This document shows positions 13,303 to 26,673 of a stretch of 64,000 bases of DNA, piece after piece. A program made the position numbers and the translations under genes. The notes beneath the pieces are model-generated. The model was not told the origin of the DNA and ran no database searches. It worked only from the letters and a program-made list of their open reading frames with translations. Origin of the DNA: Paracentrotus lividus (lineage: Eukaryota > Echinodermata > Echinoidea > Camarodonta > Echinidae); the NCBI GenBank assembly GCA_940671915.1, contig CALNVZ010003434.1:9823904-9887903 (forward strand), written 5' to 3'. The first letter of the stretch is position 1. Every line of letters begins with the position of its first letter.

Positions 13303-14385
13303 GTGTTGTTTTTATCACTTCCTGTTTTTACTTATTCAAACCTTCGGATGCTAATACGATGTTTTTTATTAATTAATTCATCTATTTCTCATGTCTCAAA
13401 TGTATACCAAAGTAAAAAGTGATTTACACAACTCGCTTCTATCATAAAAAGAGAATTCGTCAATATTGTAGATCAATAAAGGCCCTCAACCCTATATCGA
13501 ATTTTTACACTTAGTATTCTGTTGTTGCTGTATTGTTTTTGTTTTTAAGGTCCTGAAGATGGGCGAATATAAATTAATCAAAATAAAACTAAAAGAACGA
13601 CTCTAAATTTGGAACATTAATTCTATGAAAAAGGGAATGCTTATAACATAATTGATAAAGGTCTAGTATACATGAAAGCTATAAAAGGCTCTTTTTATAC
13701 CAAAAGATTCTTCTTAAAAGTCACACGGACAATTCATTTTTTGGAAAGGAGTGCCCCGGTACTAAGAAAATGTCCCCTTTTGTCTTCATTGTGTCTTTTC
13801 AAATTGAAATTTATCCTCTCCGTCGCCATGCGACCTCGCATTAAACAAAACTTATCATAAAAAAAGAATACCAAGAAATATGCATGGAAAAAAAAAGACA
13901 GGCCTATACGATCAATATTTTTCTAGCACTGACTACTATTTCCGAAATTGTTTGACCAAAACCTGAAACAAGGTCTTTAGAGCATTATTAACTCTACCAT
14001 TACTTATTCAATAAAACGAACATTTAAAAAAAACAAAGCCATTATAAGATTCTTAAATAATAAAAAAAAAAGTAGGGTAAATTTCCGCAAACCCCATCCC
14101 TTACCTAATTTTGATCTCTTAATGCCACTGATCTTTTTATGCTCCCTTTTTTTTTTATAGAAAAGATGCCCCCTAAATTTTGGCTGTAACCCCACCCCCT
14201 TTCTTTCAAATTCTGCCCTGGGAATGGTGAAATGTGTGATAAGAACCTTAGATACAAAATGAGATTTGTACGTCTTCTAAATATATCAGCCCCCTCTCCT
14301 TCGTAAAGGGCTAGTAAAATAAATAAGTAAATAAATAAGGCCGTGTGTCATGAATTGGGTGCAAAATGCGTACATGTCCACACTC

Positions 14386-15812
14386 TCAGAAAAATTTTGA
14401 CCAACCGGGCAAAATTTTAACCAACCGTTGGTTCAAATATGAACTTACCAACTGTTGGTTAAACGCGTTAACCAACCCCAGTTGGTTAAAATTTAACCAA
14501 TTATGTATTAAAACTTTAATAAAAAGTTGGTCAAAATATTTTAACCAACCCTAGATCTAGTTGGTAAAAATTTTTAATACTTAATTGGTTAATTTCTTTT
14601 TTTAATACATCATGGTTGGTTAAAAAAAAATCAAGCGAAAGACCGGACTGGACCGGCCTTTTGACAATTTGATCAAAGTATTGGTACAAATAACATGAAG
14701 AGTTATGCCTGTATTATTAAACTACATGCATTATTTGTTGGCCTAAATAGAGTAGGCCTACAGTTGCCTAAGTATTGGTCCAGTACAGTATCATTACTTC
14801 GGTTCAGACGTTAGGTCTACAATCTAGTCCAGGAGGTGAGATCTAACTGGATCTAATTATAGATCTAGAATATAGAAATGAGATGTTGGCCTAATGTTAG
14901 ATTCTACATTTAGATTCCAAGGTCATCACTCTTAAACCAATCAAGTAGACTCTAACAGTTAGGCCTAGATCTATTGGACTATATCCACATCGAGAGGTCT
15001 AAAAATATTTAGGCTAAATTTAGATGCAAGTGATGGTTCTAACGTAGTTCTAAATATTTAGCCAACTAAATCTATGACCTCAAGACTTAGTCCGAGACCA
15101 AGCTGATTGGAGAGCGAAGTATTTAACGTTAGATTCTAAATTAGACCGGAGTTGCATAAATTTCAAGCAAGTTTAATACCTAACGTTAGGTCTAACGTCT
15201 CAACCGAAATAATTAAGAACCGTACTGGCCATGTAGTCCAAAACATAATGCATGTTAGTCCTACAAACATGTATATCACAGGCCTATACTCTTCAAGTCA
15301 TTTCTACCTACCAATATACTTTGATCAGATTGTCAAGATAGGTCCAGCCAGACCAGAGGGGCATTTCATCAAAGGACTTGTCAGACATTTTATCAGACAA
15401 ATTTGCTCTCAGCCAATCAGATGCAAGCATTTTAGTAGCTTGTAACAGTTTGTCGGATAAAATGTCTGACAAGTCCTTTCATGAAACGCTCCCCAGCAGT
15501 CAGCTTGTGTAACCTTGTTGTCGTCGCGATCAAAATACGTGCAATGAATAGGCGCACTATATCTTACGTGTATAAATGAAAATCGCAAGATTTCTAGCGC
15601 GAGGAGCGGAGCGCGTATCTTTGTTAAATCCGCGTTTCCCATTGGTTGTTTTTCTTCCACGTGACCAATATTTTTAACCAACTATTGGTTAAAAATGGAC
15701 AAGGGCTTTTTTAACCAACCCATGCTTTTTGACGTTTAACCAACTTGTTTTTTAACCAACTTTTCTTTTTAATACATTATTGGTTAATATTTTTAACCAA
15801 CTGGTTTTAATA
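14386..15812. mobile_element. Foldback-like element with clusters of GTTGGTTAA motifs at both ends
   Basis: Both ends (14386-14640 and 15665-15812) are dense in TTAACCAAC and its complement GTTGGTTAA, in mixed orientation. The two ends can therefore pair extensively, both within themselves and with each other. The middle (14800-15250) is rich in words such as TAGGCCTA and GTTAGGTCTAAC. A separate MITE sits inside at 15357-15494. No coding sequence is seen. Boundaries are approximate. Confidence 0.6.
15357..15494. mobile_element. Short palindromic MITE, copy 1, nested in the foldback element
   Basis: The left end (GGGGCATTTCAT, then AAGGACTTGTCAGACA) is matched by its complement at the right end, giving arms of about 40 bp around a centre that reads CAGCCAATCAGATGC. 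A second copy lies at 41049-41192. Elements of this appearance are widespread in marine invertebrates, so recognition as a MITE is secure even though the superfamily is not. Confidence 0.8.
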
Positions 15813-17484
15813 TGCATTTTTTTTTTTTTTATAGAAATGTACATTGTCACAAACAAACATCTTTAGTTTGTTAATGGTAAGTCAAACATGTATAAACATA
15901 ATAAAAGTATATATTTATTGAAAGCTGAGATGGTAAGGAAAATGATTAACATATTATTTTGCCTTTACAGGGTGTGTCATTAAAGCTATACAATGTGTTA
16001 CAAGAAAAAATGGTTTAAACAGTTTAACTATTTTAATGGCAAGTTATTTCTTATTGTTCGCATTAAATGAAATAAATCAACTTAGACTGTGTTAATGAGA
16101 CCCTATGCTTAAATTTTTTTTTTTTTTAAACAAAAAACAAAAAACAACTTGTAATACAAAATTATTCTTTCCAACCGCGCTACAGAGTGTATACAAAAAA
16201 GAAGAAAAATAGTTTAAACTGGCAGAAATCCTGTCTTTTACATTTGAATTACAGCTTAATTAAACAAAGTTTATTGCCAGAAATATGTTTCCACTCAATT
16301 GTGTATTTCCGTACATGCAAAGAAAATGGGTGAAAAGCACAATTATTGTTATAAAATGGCATGTTGCAATTTTTATGCCTGCAATGCATTGTCTATGAGC
16401 CGTGCGTGCAAGAAGTTTGTTTTAATTGATTAATTACTTAATTAAGTGACTTTTGACAAATCTACTTCACATTTATTTAAAACTGGTTTTAACTGGTTTT
16501 TGAATAAATTAAACTTGAATTAAACTTGAACTAGATGAATTCCAAAAAGATTGATATATCACTCAACCTATAAGACCGATTGGATACAAATATAGTGCAA
16601 CAATAAGAAAGTACCAAAAATGGGAATTCCCTATGCTTTAACACATGCCTCCACCGTAGGATCCTCAACCCCTTACCCTACTCCACTCAAATTATCTTTG
16701 TATTGAAACTATGAGCATAACAAAGCTGAAACTTCACATACCGGTACATGTAGCCTGATAAATTATCTACAATATGAGTTATTGCACAACTCATGGCTGT
16801 ACTTTCTTTTCATGCTATGCGAAAAAATGTGAAAAATTTTTCCTCCAAAATGTGACACCTCCACCCTTTTACTATACCCCAATATGTGACACATGACCAT
16901 AAATAAAAATAAATTAATAAAAACCTTGTGAACCATATGGTTTCTCGTACTTTTTGCAAGCTGATCACGGATATTCCGCGTAAACCGAAAAACGGTATGG
17001 ATACCCGGTACCGGTTCCTCTGATCCTACGAATTAACCGGCTGCACATGCACAGTACAGCCAGCTACAAAACGCCGGTAGTTAAATTGCAGCGCTGGGCT
17101 CCTGATCGACGCAACTGTCTCTCTCGTCAATTTGTAAGTTTCGTATTTTTATTTGACTACTTTAACCGCTCCAGATCGTCCACATTTGTAATGAGATATT
17201 CTTTTTTACGGGAGAGAGCAATCTTTTCTTTCCAAATTGAAAATGAATGCGTAGAAAATCTTTGACGTGTCGTTGATCATGTTGATGGCTGATGGCTGAT
17301 GCTGACGGTCGTGATTGTGAATGTGTTTGAGTGTGGCCGACTGACCCTCTTTTCAAATTTGCTAGCTGATTTTACCATGTTTACAGGCGATCTGTAGATT
17401 CATATCAACAGAATATGCATGTTAATTTACTCCAGATTATTTTACTTTGATTCATTTAGGTAAGAAAATACTTCATAATTAATT

Positions 17485-17942
17485 ATGGCTGACATACGAC
17501 GGATCCCTCTCCAGCTTCGGCTGATGACGTATCTCTCTCCCGGCCTCCCAGTGGAGCTCTTTGAACTGGTGGCCCACTACTTGGAGGAAAAGATGAAGTG
17601 CCCTGTGTACCTGGTCTATGAAAGCCGCTGGCCTGGTCCTCCCGCAGATAGACCAGACCCCTTCACTCTCGATCATGTTGATATAGGTAATTGAAGATGA
17701 TGAATGCAATGATGAAGCCAGGCGAGGATTGTGATGATGTTGGTGGTTGATGGTGATGAAGATTGTCATGATATTGATGGTTCTTGATGATGATGATGAT
17801 GGTGATGATGTTGATGATGCTGATGACAGGAAGGATGATGATGGTGACGATGATAATGATGATGATTGATGATAATTATTGATGATGGTGATGATGATGA
17901 TGATGATGATGATGATTATGATGATGATTGTGATGATGATTA

Positions 17943-17973
<31 letters not shown>

Positions 17974-20900
17974 TGATGATTGTGATGATGGTGATGATGA
18001 TGATAATTGAGGAAAGGGAATATAGTGATGATGATGATGATGATGGTGGTGATGATGATGACGAATGATGATAATTGAGAAAGAGAAAGATGATTTATGC
18101 TTGAAATTGGATCGATGATGATTATTGATTACAATCATTGATGATGAATGACTGATGATAATTGTTGATGACCTGAAAATTGATGATGATGAGGATGATG
18201 TTGTTGATGATGATGATGATAGTTGAGTAAGAGAAAGATGATTTATGCTGTAGACCTATTCGATCGATGGTGATTATTAATAATAATTGATGGGAACGTT
18301 GATTTGTTGTCATTACAATGTACTATAATCTATTTCAGCTTTCATGAATGCAGAGCCTTTCATGAGGTTACTAGAGAGGGTCAAAGGTCAGGCAGAACTT
18401 CTACCTGTGGCACCCCTCTCTCCCCATCCCAAATCCAACAACAAACCAGTCTACTTCTCTGATGTGATTGTTCATTCTGATAATTGGTACGTGAAGTAGG
18501 TTTTTAATATCTTATATGGGACCTATCAGCCCTATTACCCACACATCTTATTTCCCTCAGTCCAGTTCGTTTGGTCCTATGCTGTTTCTATTGATGTGTA
18601 TGTCATAATTCATGGTATTCTGGTTTCAAAGATAATGCTTAAGCGTCAAGACGTTGTCATGTATTGCACTTTCATGCCGATTCTCTTTTTGCTACCAAAA
18701 CTATTTAATCCACCTTAAATATCCTTACTACCAGTTCCATAAGCTCAGTGCCTACTCGGGCAGTTGACCTTTTCCAGTCCAAGCTCTCCTAGCAGAATAT
18801 CTTAAAGGGGATAATCAAACCTTTAATCTTTGACATTTTCTTATATTTTCTTTCTGTTGAATAGTGATAATTACAAAGAGTTCAAAGATATGAAAGGAAT
18901 AAGATTGGCCTACTCCAGTCCCAATTCCCCAAGTGGAACCTTCACCTCTCTTAGAGTGTGTTCAATGTCCAGTTTCAAATTTATACGCCAACATGAATCA
19001 TGATACAAAACGCAATCACAAAACTCAAACACAAACGCGATCAACGGTGCACCGTTCAGTGTCCAAAATTTAAACGTGTTTATACGTCGATCGTCTTTAA
19101 ATTCCCCACTCCCAAAAAACAAATATCTTCTCCTTTTTTCATTTGCACCGGAAGCTTCCATTGCGAGAGAACATTTAAACACGTTTGAAAACTCAATCCT
19201 GTTCAATGTCGCATTTCGTTGCAATCGCGATGCTCAAGGTCGTAAAATTGAAGCTGATTGCGTTTGTAAACGCATCTTTTTCGGCGTTTAAATTTTCGGC
19301 GTTTAAATTTTAATTGAGATTTGAAACACGTTTATTTTTACGACCGGCGATGTGGGACAATGAACACCCTTTTGTTTTTCTTTATATCAGCGTTTTGTGT
19401 TTGCGTTTTGTATCATGATTCATGTTGGTGTATAAATTTGAAACTGGACATTGAACACACTCTAAGTATCAGGATTAACAAACCTTTAAAATTCTATTTC
19501 TATCAAACAGTGATAAGTTTAAAGAGTTCAAGGATATGAGAGGCATAAGATGGGCGTACTCCAGTCCCAGTTCACCCAGCGGAACCTTAACAACTCTTAA
19601 TGAACTCAAGAAGATGGGTGAGAGCGTCCATTTCTTTGGTAACATCGTCCAGTCAGGTGAGTAGGCTTCATCTTTTTACTCTTGTTTGTTTTGTTGTTGT
19701 TGTTTTACCAGGAATTTGTCAGATGTAACCAGAGTTAAGTTAAAGACTGTGGGGGCAATTCCATTTTTCAGGTTTTACTTTTAATACAGCATTAGCTAAT
19801 CTTGATCTGAGAACATTTGGGAGCATTTTATGTTTAAAAAAAATGTCAATTTTGGTACAATTAAGATCTGACATGAAGTTATGGAATATTGTGTCACTTT
19901 GCAATGGAGTACCAGCTTTTGGTAAACTTTTTTTTCAACAATTGCAAGACGCTTGAAAGGAAATACTCACCCAAAACCGTGTTATGATTCACAACAAATC
20001 GCAACATGCTTTTATACCCATTTTTATGTATCCTTGTATAAAACTTCAAACACTTCCTCTAGTGTTTCTGTGAATTCCATTATTTCTACTTTAACTTTTT
20101 ACTTTTATTTTTAACTATTTCTTTGTATGTAAACTAAAAAAAAACACTCACAGGAATTGGTACATACTCCCAAACATGAATTTTACCTTGATATTTAATA
20201 GGTACATCCTTGTTTATGCTCTAATAATGATCATTATATTTCCTGTTATTTTTGTTGCTTTCCTTTTGTAGTTCAATTTTTTTTTTTTATTCAAATTCAT
20301 TGAATTTGATACACGTACATGTAAGAGGAAGAAGATCTAGGATAGGAGGATTGGATGTGACCACCCTTTTAAGGGTTTAATATAATAAATTTATTTTATA
20401 TTTGTAGTAATAATCATGATCTTCCTATATCAAACGATGCGCAATTAAAGTAAATACAGCCTTTTAGTGTAATAAAGAGTTGCTCCTTCTTCAGTCAAAT
20501 ATGTTGAACATTAAATTTATTTCATGTGATACTGAACACCAAAATATTTTAAATTTGAACCCGAGGGTGGGTATTGCCTTTGATATAACTATATTTTTTC
20601 TATATCTTTGCTCTTTTTTATGACAGTGTACTGTATTGAAGGGGGGGGGGTGGCGTTTTCTTGTGACAATATATTGCTATATCTGTGCTCATTTTAATGG
20701 GAGTGGACTGTATTGAACTAAATTTATCCCTCTTATCATCATCAGGGTCCCATATAAATTCTATTGAGTTGGTTGCGGACAAGACGGTGGATGCAGCAGC
20801 CATTAACTCCAGTACCCTCAGCTATCAGATGAAGAAACGTCCCTCGCTGGCTGAGAAAATCCACATCATGGACTCATGGGGACCGTTACCAGTACAGCCC

Positions 20901-21101
20901 ATGGTGGTCAACTCAAGAATGTCAGGTAGGGATTATAACGGTTGATGGTCGTGATGATGATGGTGGTGGTTGTGAGGATGGTGGTGGTGGGAGTGGTGTT
21001 GGTGATGATATTCATGATGAATATAATGATTATGGTGCTGGTGTTGGTAGTTATAATGGTGATGGTGGTGATGATTATGGTGTTGATTGTAATGAGGATG
21101 G

Positions 21102-21144
<43 letters not shown>

Positions 21145-21923
21145 TTTAGCAGTGGCTTGATGCCAATGGCCACTTGAAACTTCATAGGACCACCTGAAAT
21201 AAACCAAAAACTCAATTGAACCATGTGGATTGCTTACTAAAATGGGGCCAATTTCCACCCATAGAAAAATGTTAAGTTTGAGCCCTGGTGATGATGATGA
21301 TGGTGATGAAGATGGTGTTGATAATGTTGATGATGGTGGTGTTGGTGATGATGATGATAATGATATTGATGATGATGATGATGTTTGTAATGATGATGAA
21401 GATAATATTGATGATTACGATGCTGATGAAGATAATATTAAGAATGATGATCATGATGATGATGATAAGGATGATGATGATGATTATGATGGTGATGATG
21501 ATGATGATGACAGTGATGATGATGATGATGATGATGAAGATAATGCTTAAGATAATATTGAGCATAATGATAATGATTATGATGAGGTTGCAATGATGTG
21601 TATTTTTAGGCATAGTCTTTAAATGGTTGTTGAAATTTATAGTCTTATGCACTGGAAAATTAGTGGACTTTAAAAATTTAAAAATTTCGGTATGGATGTA
21701 GAATTACTTATGTTTACACCACTTTACTCTTCCTTTAGATGAGCTGAAAAGTGAGATTGCCAACCATCTACTCAACATGCACAAAGATAAGGTCTGGAGG
21801 CGGAGGATGGAGGATTTCACGTTAAAACAGTTTGCACCCGTTACCATGGAAATGTACAACGAAGGCGAAGAACTCAGGAAAGCGGTCAGTAAACTCAGCA
21901 TGGAAGGCACTGTGTACTATTAA
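17485..21923 (+). CDS. PhnD-like (phosphonate-binding-protein fold) protein without signal peptide
   Basis: Exons: 17485-17686, 18339-18486, 19511-19656, 20746-20925, 21739-21923. Phases agree and give 286 aa ending VYY. The fold family is recognised from its order of motifs: an N-terminal strand and helix with SPGLPVELFELVAHYLEE, then DIGFMNAEPF, then FSDVIVHSD, a central GIRWAYSSPSSPSG loop, SGSHINSIELV near residues 165-175, and DAAAI soon after. This is the layout of the PhnD periplasmic subunit of phosphonate/phosphite ABC importers. There is no secretion signal or membrane segment, so an intracellular location is inferred, and the ligand is unknown. I know no characterised animal function. 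Introns 1 and 4 hold large GATGAT microsatellites, and intron 2 holds a broken exon-3 copy. The start is the first Met and is followed directly by conserved-looking sequence. Confidence 0.85.
17697..18240. repeat. Imperfect (TGATGA)n tract in intron 1 of the PhnD-like gene
   Basis: Over 500 bp of TGA-type repeats with interruptions. A longer segment containing GAAAGATGATTTATGCT occurs twice (about 18085 and 18235), so part of the tract has duplicated as a unit of about 150 bp. Confidence 0.9.
18865..18953 (+). pseudogene. Broken duplicate of exon 3 of the PhnD-like gene (pseudoexon)
   Basis: These 89 bp, preceded by TTGAATAG as an acceptor, align to the first 89 bp of the functional exon at 19511 with about 15 differences. 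They encode the same peptide start (KEFKDMKGIR against KEFKDMRGIR) in the same phase. The copy then stops abruptly at the left end of a MITE, and the rest of the exon (from ELKKMGES onward) is absent. Read on, the frame meets a stop within the MITE and there is no donor site, so the copy cannot replace the real exon. Confidence 0.85.
18954..19462. mobile_element. MITE with TA target duplication, inserted in the exon-3 copy
   Basis: The left end GAGTGTGTTCAATGTCCAGT and the right end, its complement ending GAACACACTC, form arms of roughly 70 bp. TA flanks both sides (18952-18953 and 19463-19464), which fits Tc1/mariner-type insertion. The interior contains no transposase. Confidence 0.8.
20942..21600. 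repeat. (GATGAT)n tracts in intron 4 of the PhnD-like gene
   Basis: Two blocks (20942-21142 and 21288-21545) of GAT/GGT-type repeats are separated by about 145 bp of unique sequence. They generate long Met/Val or Ile frames that are artefacts. Confidence 0.9.
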
Positions 21924-21958
21924 TGGCGAAACAGGGTGACACTGCCTACTTTTCTCCA

Positions 21959-22174
21959 GGGGGGTGTTTCACAAAAACTTAAGTAGACTTAAAAATCGTA
22001 CTTACATCGTTAGTTGCGTGTGGTACATAACTCATCAGCTCATTTGTCAGACCATCCTCAGGGGATGCGAGCCATTGAGAAGTCTTTCGATTAGATTGCG
22101 CATTATAATATAGGATGCGCATATAAGTTAAGTGCAACTTTAAGTCTATTATTAACTCTTTGTGAAACACCCCC
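21959..22174. mobile_element. MITE with GGGGTGTTTCACAAA ends
   Basis: The left end GGGGTGTTTCACAAA and the right end TTTGTGAAACACCCCC are complementary, with further pairing inwards (AAGTAGACTTAAA against TTTAAGTCTA). CCAG occurs at both margins. It starts about 35 bp past the PhnD-like stop, so it probably lies in that gene's 3' UTR. Confidence 0.75.
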
Positions 22175-25044
22175 AGATTTGCATCGTCATTGGGAGGATA
22201 CCCAGCATGTGTTGCAATGGTGTCTCCATTGCGTACTGAGGAGCGAGCAGGATTGGGATTTTGCCACTGCCCCATATATTGATTTCTGTGTAGTGCAGGA
22301 TGGAGACTTAAGCAGGTGATGCATCCATACATATTCCTGAGCAATATGCCAGCTTTAGAGATCAAATTTAATATATGAAATTTAGTGAAGGAACTAGTTC
22401 TTGATGACAAAGTATGTATATTTACCTATGGTAGATTGTCTAAAAAAATGTAATTTTGCCTTGATTATGATGAGGTAACTAACAAGATAAAAATGAATTT
22501 AACAAATTAGAAAGGCTTCCAAGTTTTGATCTTACATGTTATTGTATTAACCCATTGAGTGAAAAGTATGTATGCCATTCCAAACGCCCGTTAACAATAT
22601 TACATTGCCATGTGGTTTAGTTGTTCTTGTTTTGTGTGTTTTTTGCTCATACATGTACATTTATATGTTACATTCCCAATTTGTTACAGGGTCAGCTGGA
22701 ATAATATAAATCACATGCAAATCTCAGAATATGAACAAATTTCTTGTGCATTTTGAAAATACATGTTACAAACGAATCTTGAAAATGGCAAGGGTAGACT
22801 ATGTGTACTCCACTAAGTTTATGATATGCATGACTTGTATGGAAGCCATTTTGTTCTACAGTATACTCCAATTGTATAAAGACTACAGATCCAGCAAGAT
22901 TTAATTATAACAAGCCAATTCTCTGGTTCCCAATGTTAAACATGTGGACATACATGTGTATAATTGCCCATATTGTTGTAACTAAGGAAATGGCTTTGTC
23001 CATTGACTGTATTAGGCTCAATAATATTTGCCACGGAAAATGCAAGGGAAAATTAATTGTGATGGAAACAATGGAGTGAAACTCAGACTGGGTGTTCAAA
23101 ATTACATGAATTATATGATAGCTCTGCAAAAAATATTTCTTGGATAAATTATAATTGCCTTGAAAAAAAAGCAAAATAAATTTGGTACAAGGCTCTTACT
23201 AGTATTAAGCCCAGAGATAACACTCATTTGGCTGATGGCAGACAAAATTTGTGTAGTGGTGATGAAAAAATAACTCAGGTACTATCTTAAAAGATCTTCT
23301 TTTTCATTCTGTGTGATTTCATAATAATGGCCTGATGTACATTATTTATATTCTCAAAAAACTTCAACAAGATTTCAAATTTTGTAATAACTTCATAAGG
23401 ATATCAGATATTTAGAGGTCAATTTAGCAATCACTGCCTGAATTAAATTTTGAATGACTACAATTCTTGATGGACTTCAATTCATGATAACCATAAATTG
23501 TTAAGACTTCAATCAGTAGCCCATATTCTTCAAAGTTTAATTCTACTGTGAAATAAATGAAACTGAGGACTGAATTTTTCCAATATATGGAAATTTTATG
23601 AAATATTTTCTCTTGCTTTTTTGCTTTTTTGTATTTAGATAAAAATACTTTTCTAGTATAATCTCCTTAGCATATAGGTTAGAATATTTAAACAATATTT
23701 CAAATTTGATATTGCCTTTGAACCTAGTGTATGTGAAACACTCTAAATATATGTATTTTTGTAAGTTGAAAATCTGAATGAATACAAATCAATGTTCCAA
23801 CGGCTGTCAGCTATAATATAATTAGTGAATGTACAAAGTATATCTGTAACCAGTGTACTTCTGGCTTTTTGAAAAACAAAAAAATATACAAAATATATAA
23901 ATAGTTGTGTAGTGGAATCAAATCAAAGTGAATTTAGGATTTGTTACAAAGCTGCATGTAAATAAATGCTGACTAATCGCATATAAAATGTTAGTTTAAA
24001 AGTAGCAAATAATTGGAGCTTGCCAGAAAATTTCAGTGTTAAGTAATAGCCATACCTTCATAGAAATCATATCTAAATTATTGAAACTTTGCCCAAAATT
24101 AAAGTATAATATGAAGTGACATTAAAGGGGAATTAAGTTCTTATATCCAGTTGACTTTTTGGAAGCTGAAATATCAGGAGAACTGTTTTGACAATGTTCA
24201 ACTTACTAAACCTTCAATATATTACATCCCTGATATTTTGCTTCTACCAAGGCCAAATTTATATTCTGAGTATATTATTTTTAATGTTTTCAGAGTAATT
24301 AATATAATATGTTTAAGAGGCTTTCATAATTTGAAATAACAAGCAAAGCTTGAAATATACCAAATTTAATGTTAATAATGATAATTTACTTCTTGAACAT
24401 CCATTGATAAATGAGTTTGTATATTTTTTTTGCACAACTCTTTCATAATGATAAAATTTCCCATTGAGGGGTGTAAATGTAATCTGACAAAATGTTTATG
24501 TTACTCTAAATTGAAGTGTCAATTTATCTTAATTCAAATGTAATTTATAACAACTTATATTGTGTTTTTCAAATTTCACTGCATATAGATCAATATTATG
24601 AAGTATTTCAGAAAAACATACTGCTGCATGATTCTACTTTTCACCATTCAATGCTTGTGCATTCCTTGGAAAACTAAAGGTCATTATCGATATTGACAGT
24701 GTGTGATGGTGGTAGGCTTTTCTAACAGATGTTTTATCATATTTCTCATTATGAATGTGTTTATTTTTCACAGGTACATCTATTTAAAGTGGAGGTTCAG
24801 AGAGTTTAAAGTGGCACAATAAATTGCAAATTTAATTTCATATTTAACCTTTAGAATAATTTTCTTTTGTGTGATCTGCAAAGTGGCAAAGCTGCTGCCA
24901 GTATGATCATGATTAATGTATGCTCTTTATGATAAATATGCAATGGAATCTCTTTATATTGTACCAAGATTCTTTGGACCAGAAATTTTACTTGTTGCAT
25001 CAAGTATCTTGTACGTGTATCAGTAGTCGATAAACAATAAAAAA

Positions 25045-25195
25045 CAACAGTACCGGTGGCACGGAAAGGTTGTTAGCGCTAACAGTCATATCTTTCGGAT
25101 GGTGATAAATAATGCGTTGATGTGACATTATGCATTGCGTCGTTGTAACAGGGGCTCTGTTAGCGCTAACAACATTTCTTTGCGGCCCGTACAGG
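25045..25195. mobile_element. Small inverted-repeat element with TTAGCGCTAA palindromes
   Basis: GTTGTTAGCGCTAACAG near the left end is answered by CTGTTAGCGCTAACAAC near the right end, and outer sequences (GGCACGGAAAGG and CTTTGCGGCCCG) also pair loosely. Each TTAGCGCTAA is itself a palindrome. Confidence 0.65.
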
Positions 25196-26673
25196 TTGAT
25201 TACATTTTGACTGGATTAATGACTTGCTGTATCAGGTACTCTGTCATATTAGAACTGTTTATATCAAATTTCCACTGTACCACTATGTGATTATCAGGTG
25301 TTCAAATGACATGCTGCATAGATACCTCAGTGCTTTTTCAATTGAATGGAGCTTTATTAAGAGCAATATGTTTGATCTTTGAATCTACATTTTATATTAA
25401 ACAAAATATTATTCCACTCTTTCATTTCCAAATTTTTTTGGTGCAAAATTACTAGAATTTTTGTTACTGATACACAGTTGAAAATCCTTGAAACTTGTGT
25501 TGATATGTTGTACACTTGATGTTTATGTTTCGTTAATTTTGCCAGAGGCATGTATCTATTAACATGTAAATTATGTATATTCCATGTATTAAAATGAAAT
25601 ATACATGTATTTGATAATGAATATAAATGTGGCATTATTTTATGAAATAAAGGAGGTAGCTAATATCAAAAGTACACTATTTGCTCTTTATTGTTGGAAT
25701 TATTTCGTAGTTTGTTTGTTGATCTTGTTTTTTTATTTTACACAATCCCTTTGTAGCACTGCAGCACTCTGGCCCATCATATTTGAAACCTACACAATGC
25801 CATAGATTTGTACAGGCCCAAAATCAATTTTTCTTTATTGATGGAAATTTATCATAGTTTCTTCAGCACCAAATGAAATGAAATAGATTTCAGAAGAAAG
25901 TGCGTATGAATTATTTCCAGTTTATGATCAATATTCATAAAATGTTTTCCACTTGCACCCTTTTTATTGATAAAGGCTGTAGATGGAAGAAGACACATTC
26001 AGAGTTTAACAGGAGCAATAACAACAGCAAGCAAATCATTGAGTTTTGCTTTGAACTTGAAGTGGTCTCAAGCCATTTATTTTTGTTTAGTTTCATATAC
26101 AAATATACAAAAAATTATTTACACATAATTATACAATGTATGGCATGCAAAAAATACTATTTATCCTTATGTCCTAATTTCTGGCAATTTCCATCATTCT
26201 TTAAAAACTAAAGAATTTCTTTCCAACTCAAGCAATGACCATCCACTTCCTTTACAAAATCAAGATTTATTAAAAATCAAAGCCTGCTAAAGCAAGCCCC
26301 TGTACAAGTATATGTAAATAATAACTGTCTTTAGAGTTTATAATGTTTCTCTAGCAGCCTCCAATGTAAGGGAAGCAAGTACGGTCACACCTGTTATAAT
26401 GAGATGCTAGGGACTAACCTTGTTATACTGATCACACGGGCACACTCATGTCCATATACATGTATGCTTGAAATCTGAAATCGGGACCAGAGGAATGTTC
26501 ATAATAACAGGAATGAACAATACACTATAATGCCTGGCTATAAAGACTATAATGGGATAGTAAATCGAGGAACTATCGTAAATTGATGAGATTCAATAAT
26601 GTAATGCATTGGTTGTTTGATAAAGCAACACAAAAAAATGCTTTTGGAAGTTATATAAATTAGACATATGAAG

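Larger units (their letters stand above)
13303..17484. other. Intergenic region between the kinase and PhnD-like genes
   Basis: No exon is supported. The middle is occupied by the GTTGGTTAA foldback element (14386-15812). The last few hundred bases before 17485 are the likely promoter and 5' UTR of the PhnD-like gene. A plus-strand open frame at 17047-17265 has no recognisable similarity and I do not call it. Confidence 0.5.

Noticed and set aside
17479-18138. Minus-strand frame of 219 aa
   Set aside because: It is the TGATGA tract in reverse plus the antisense of exon 1 of the PhnD-like gene.
20908-21652. Several frames rich in Met, Ile or Asp
   Set aside because: Translations of the GATGAT repeat in intron 4.
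22905-23174. Minus-strand frame of 89 aa in AT-rich intergenic DNA
   Set aside because: No domain, no neighbours in phase, composition as the surrounding non-coding sequence.
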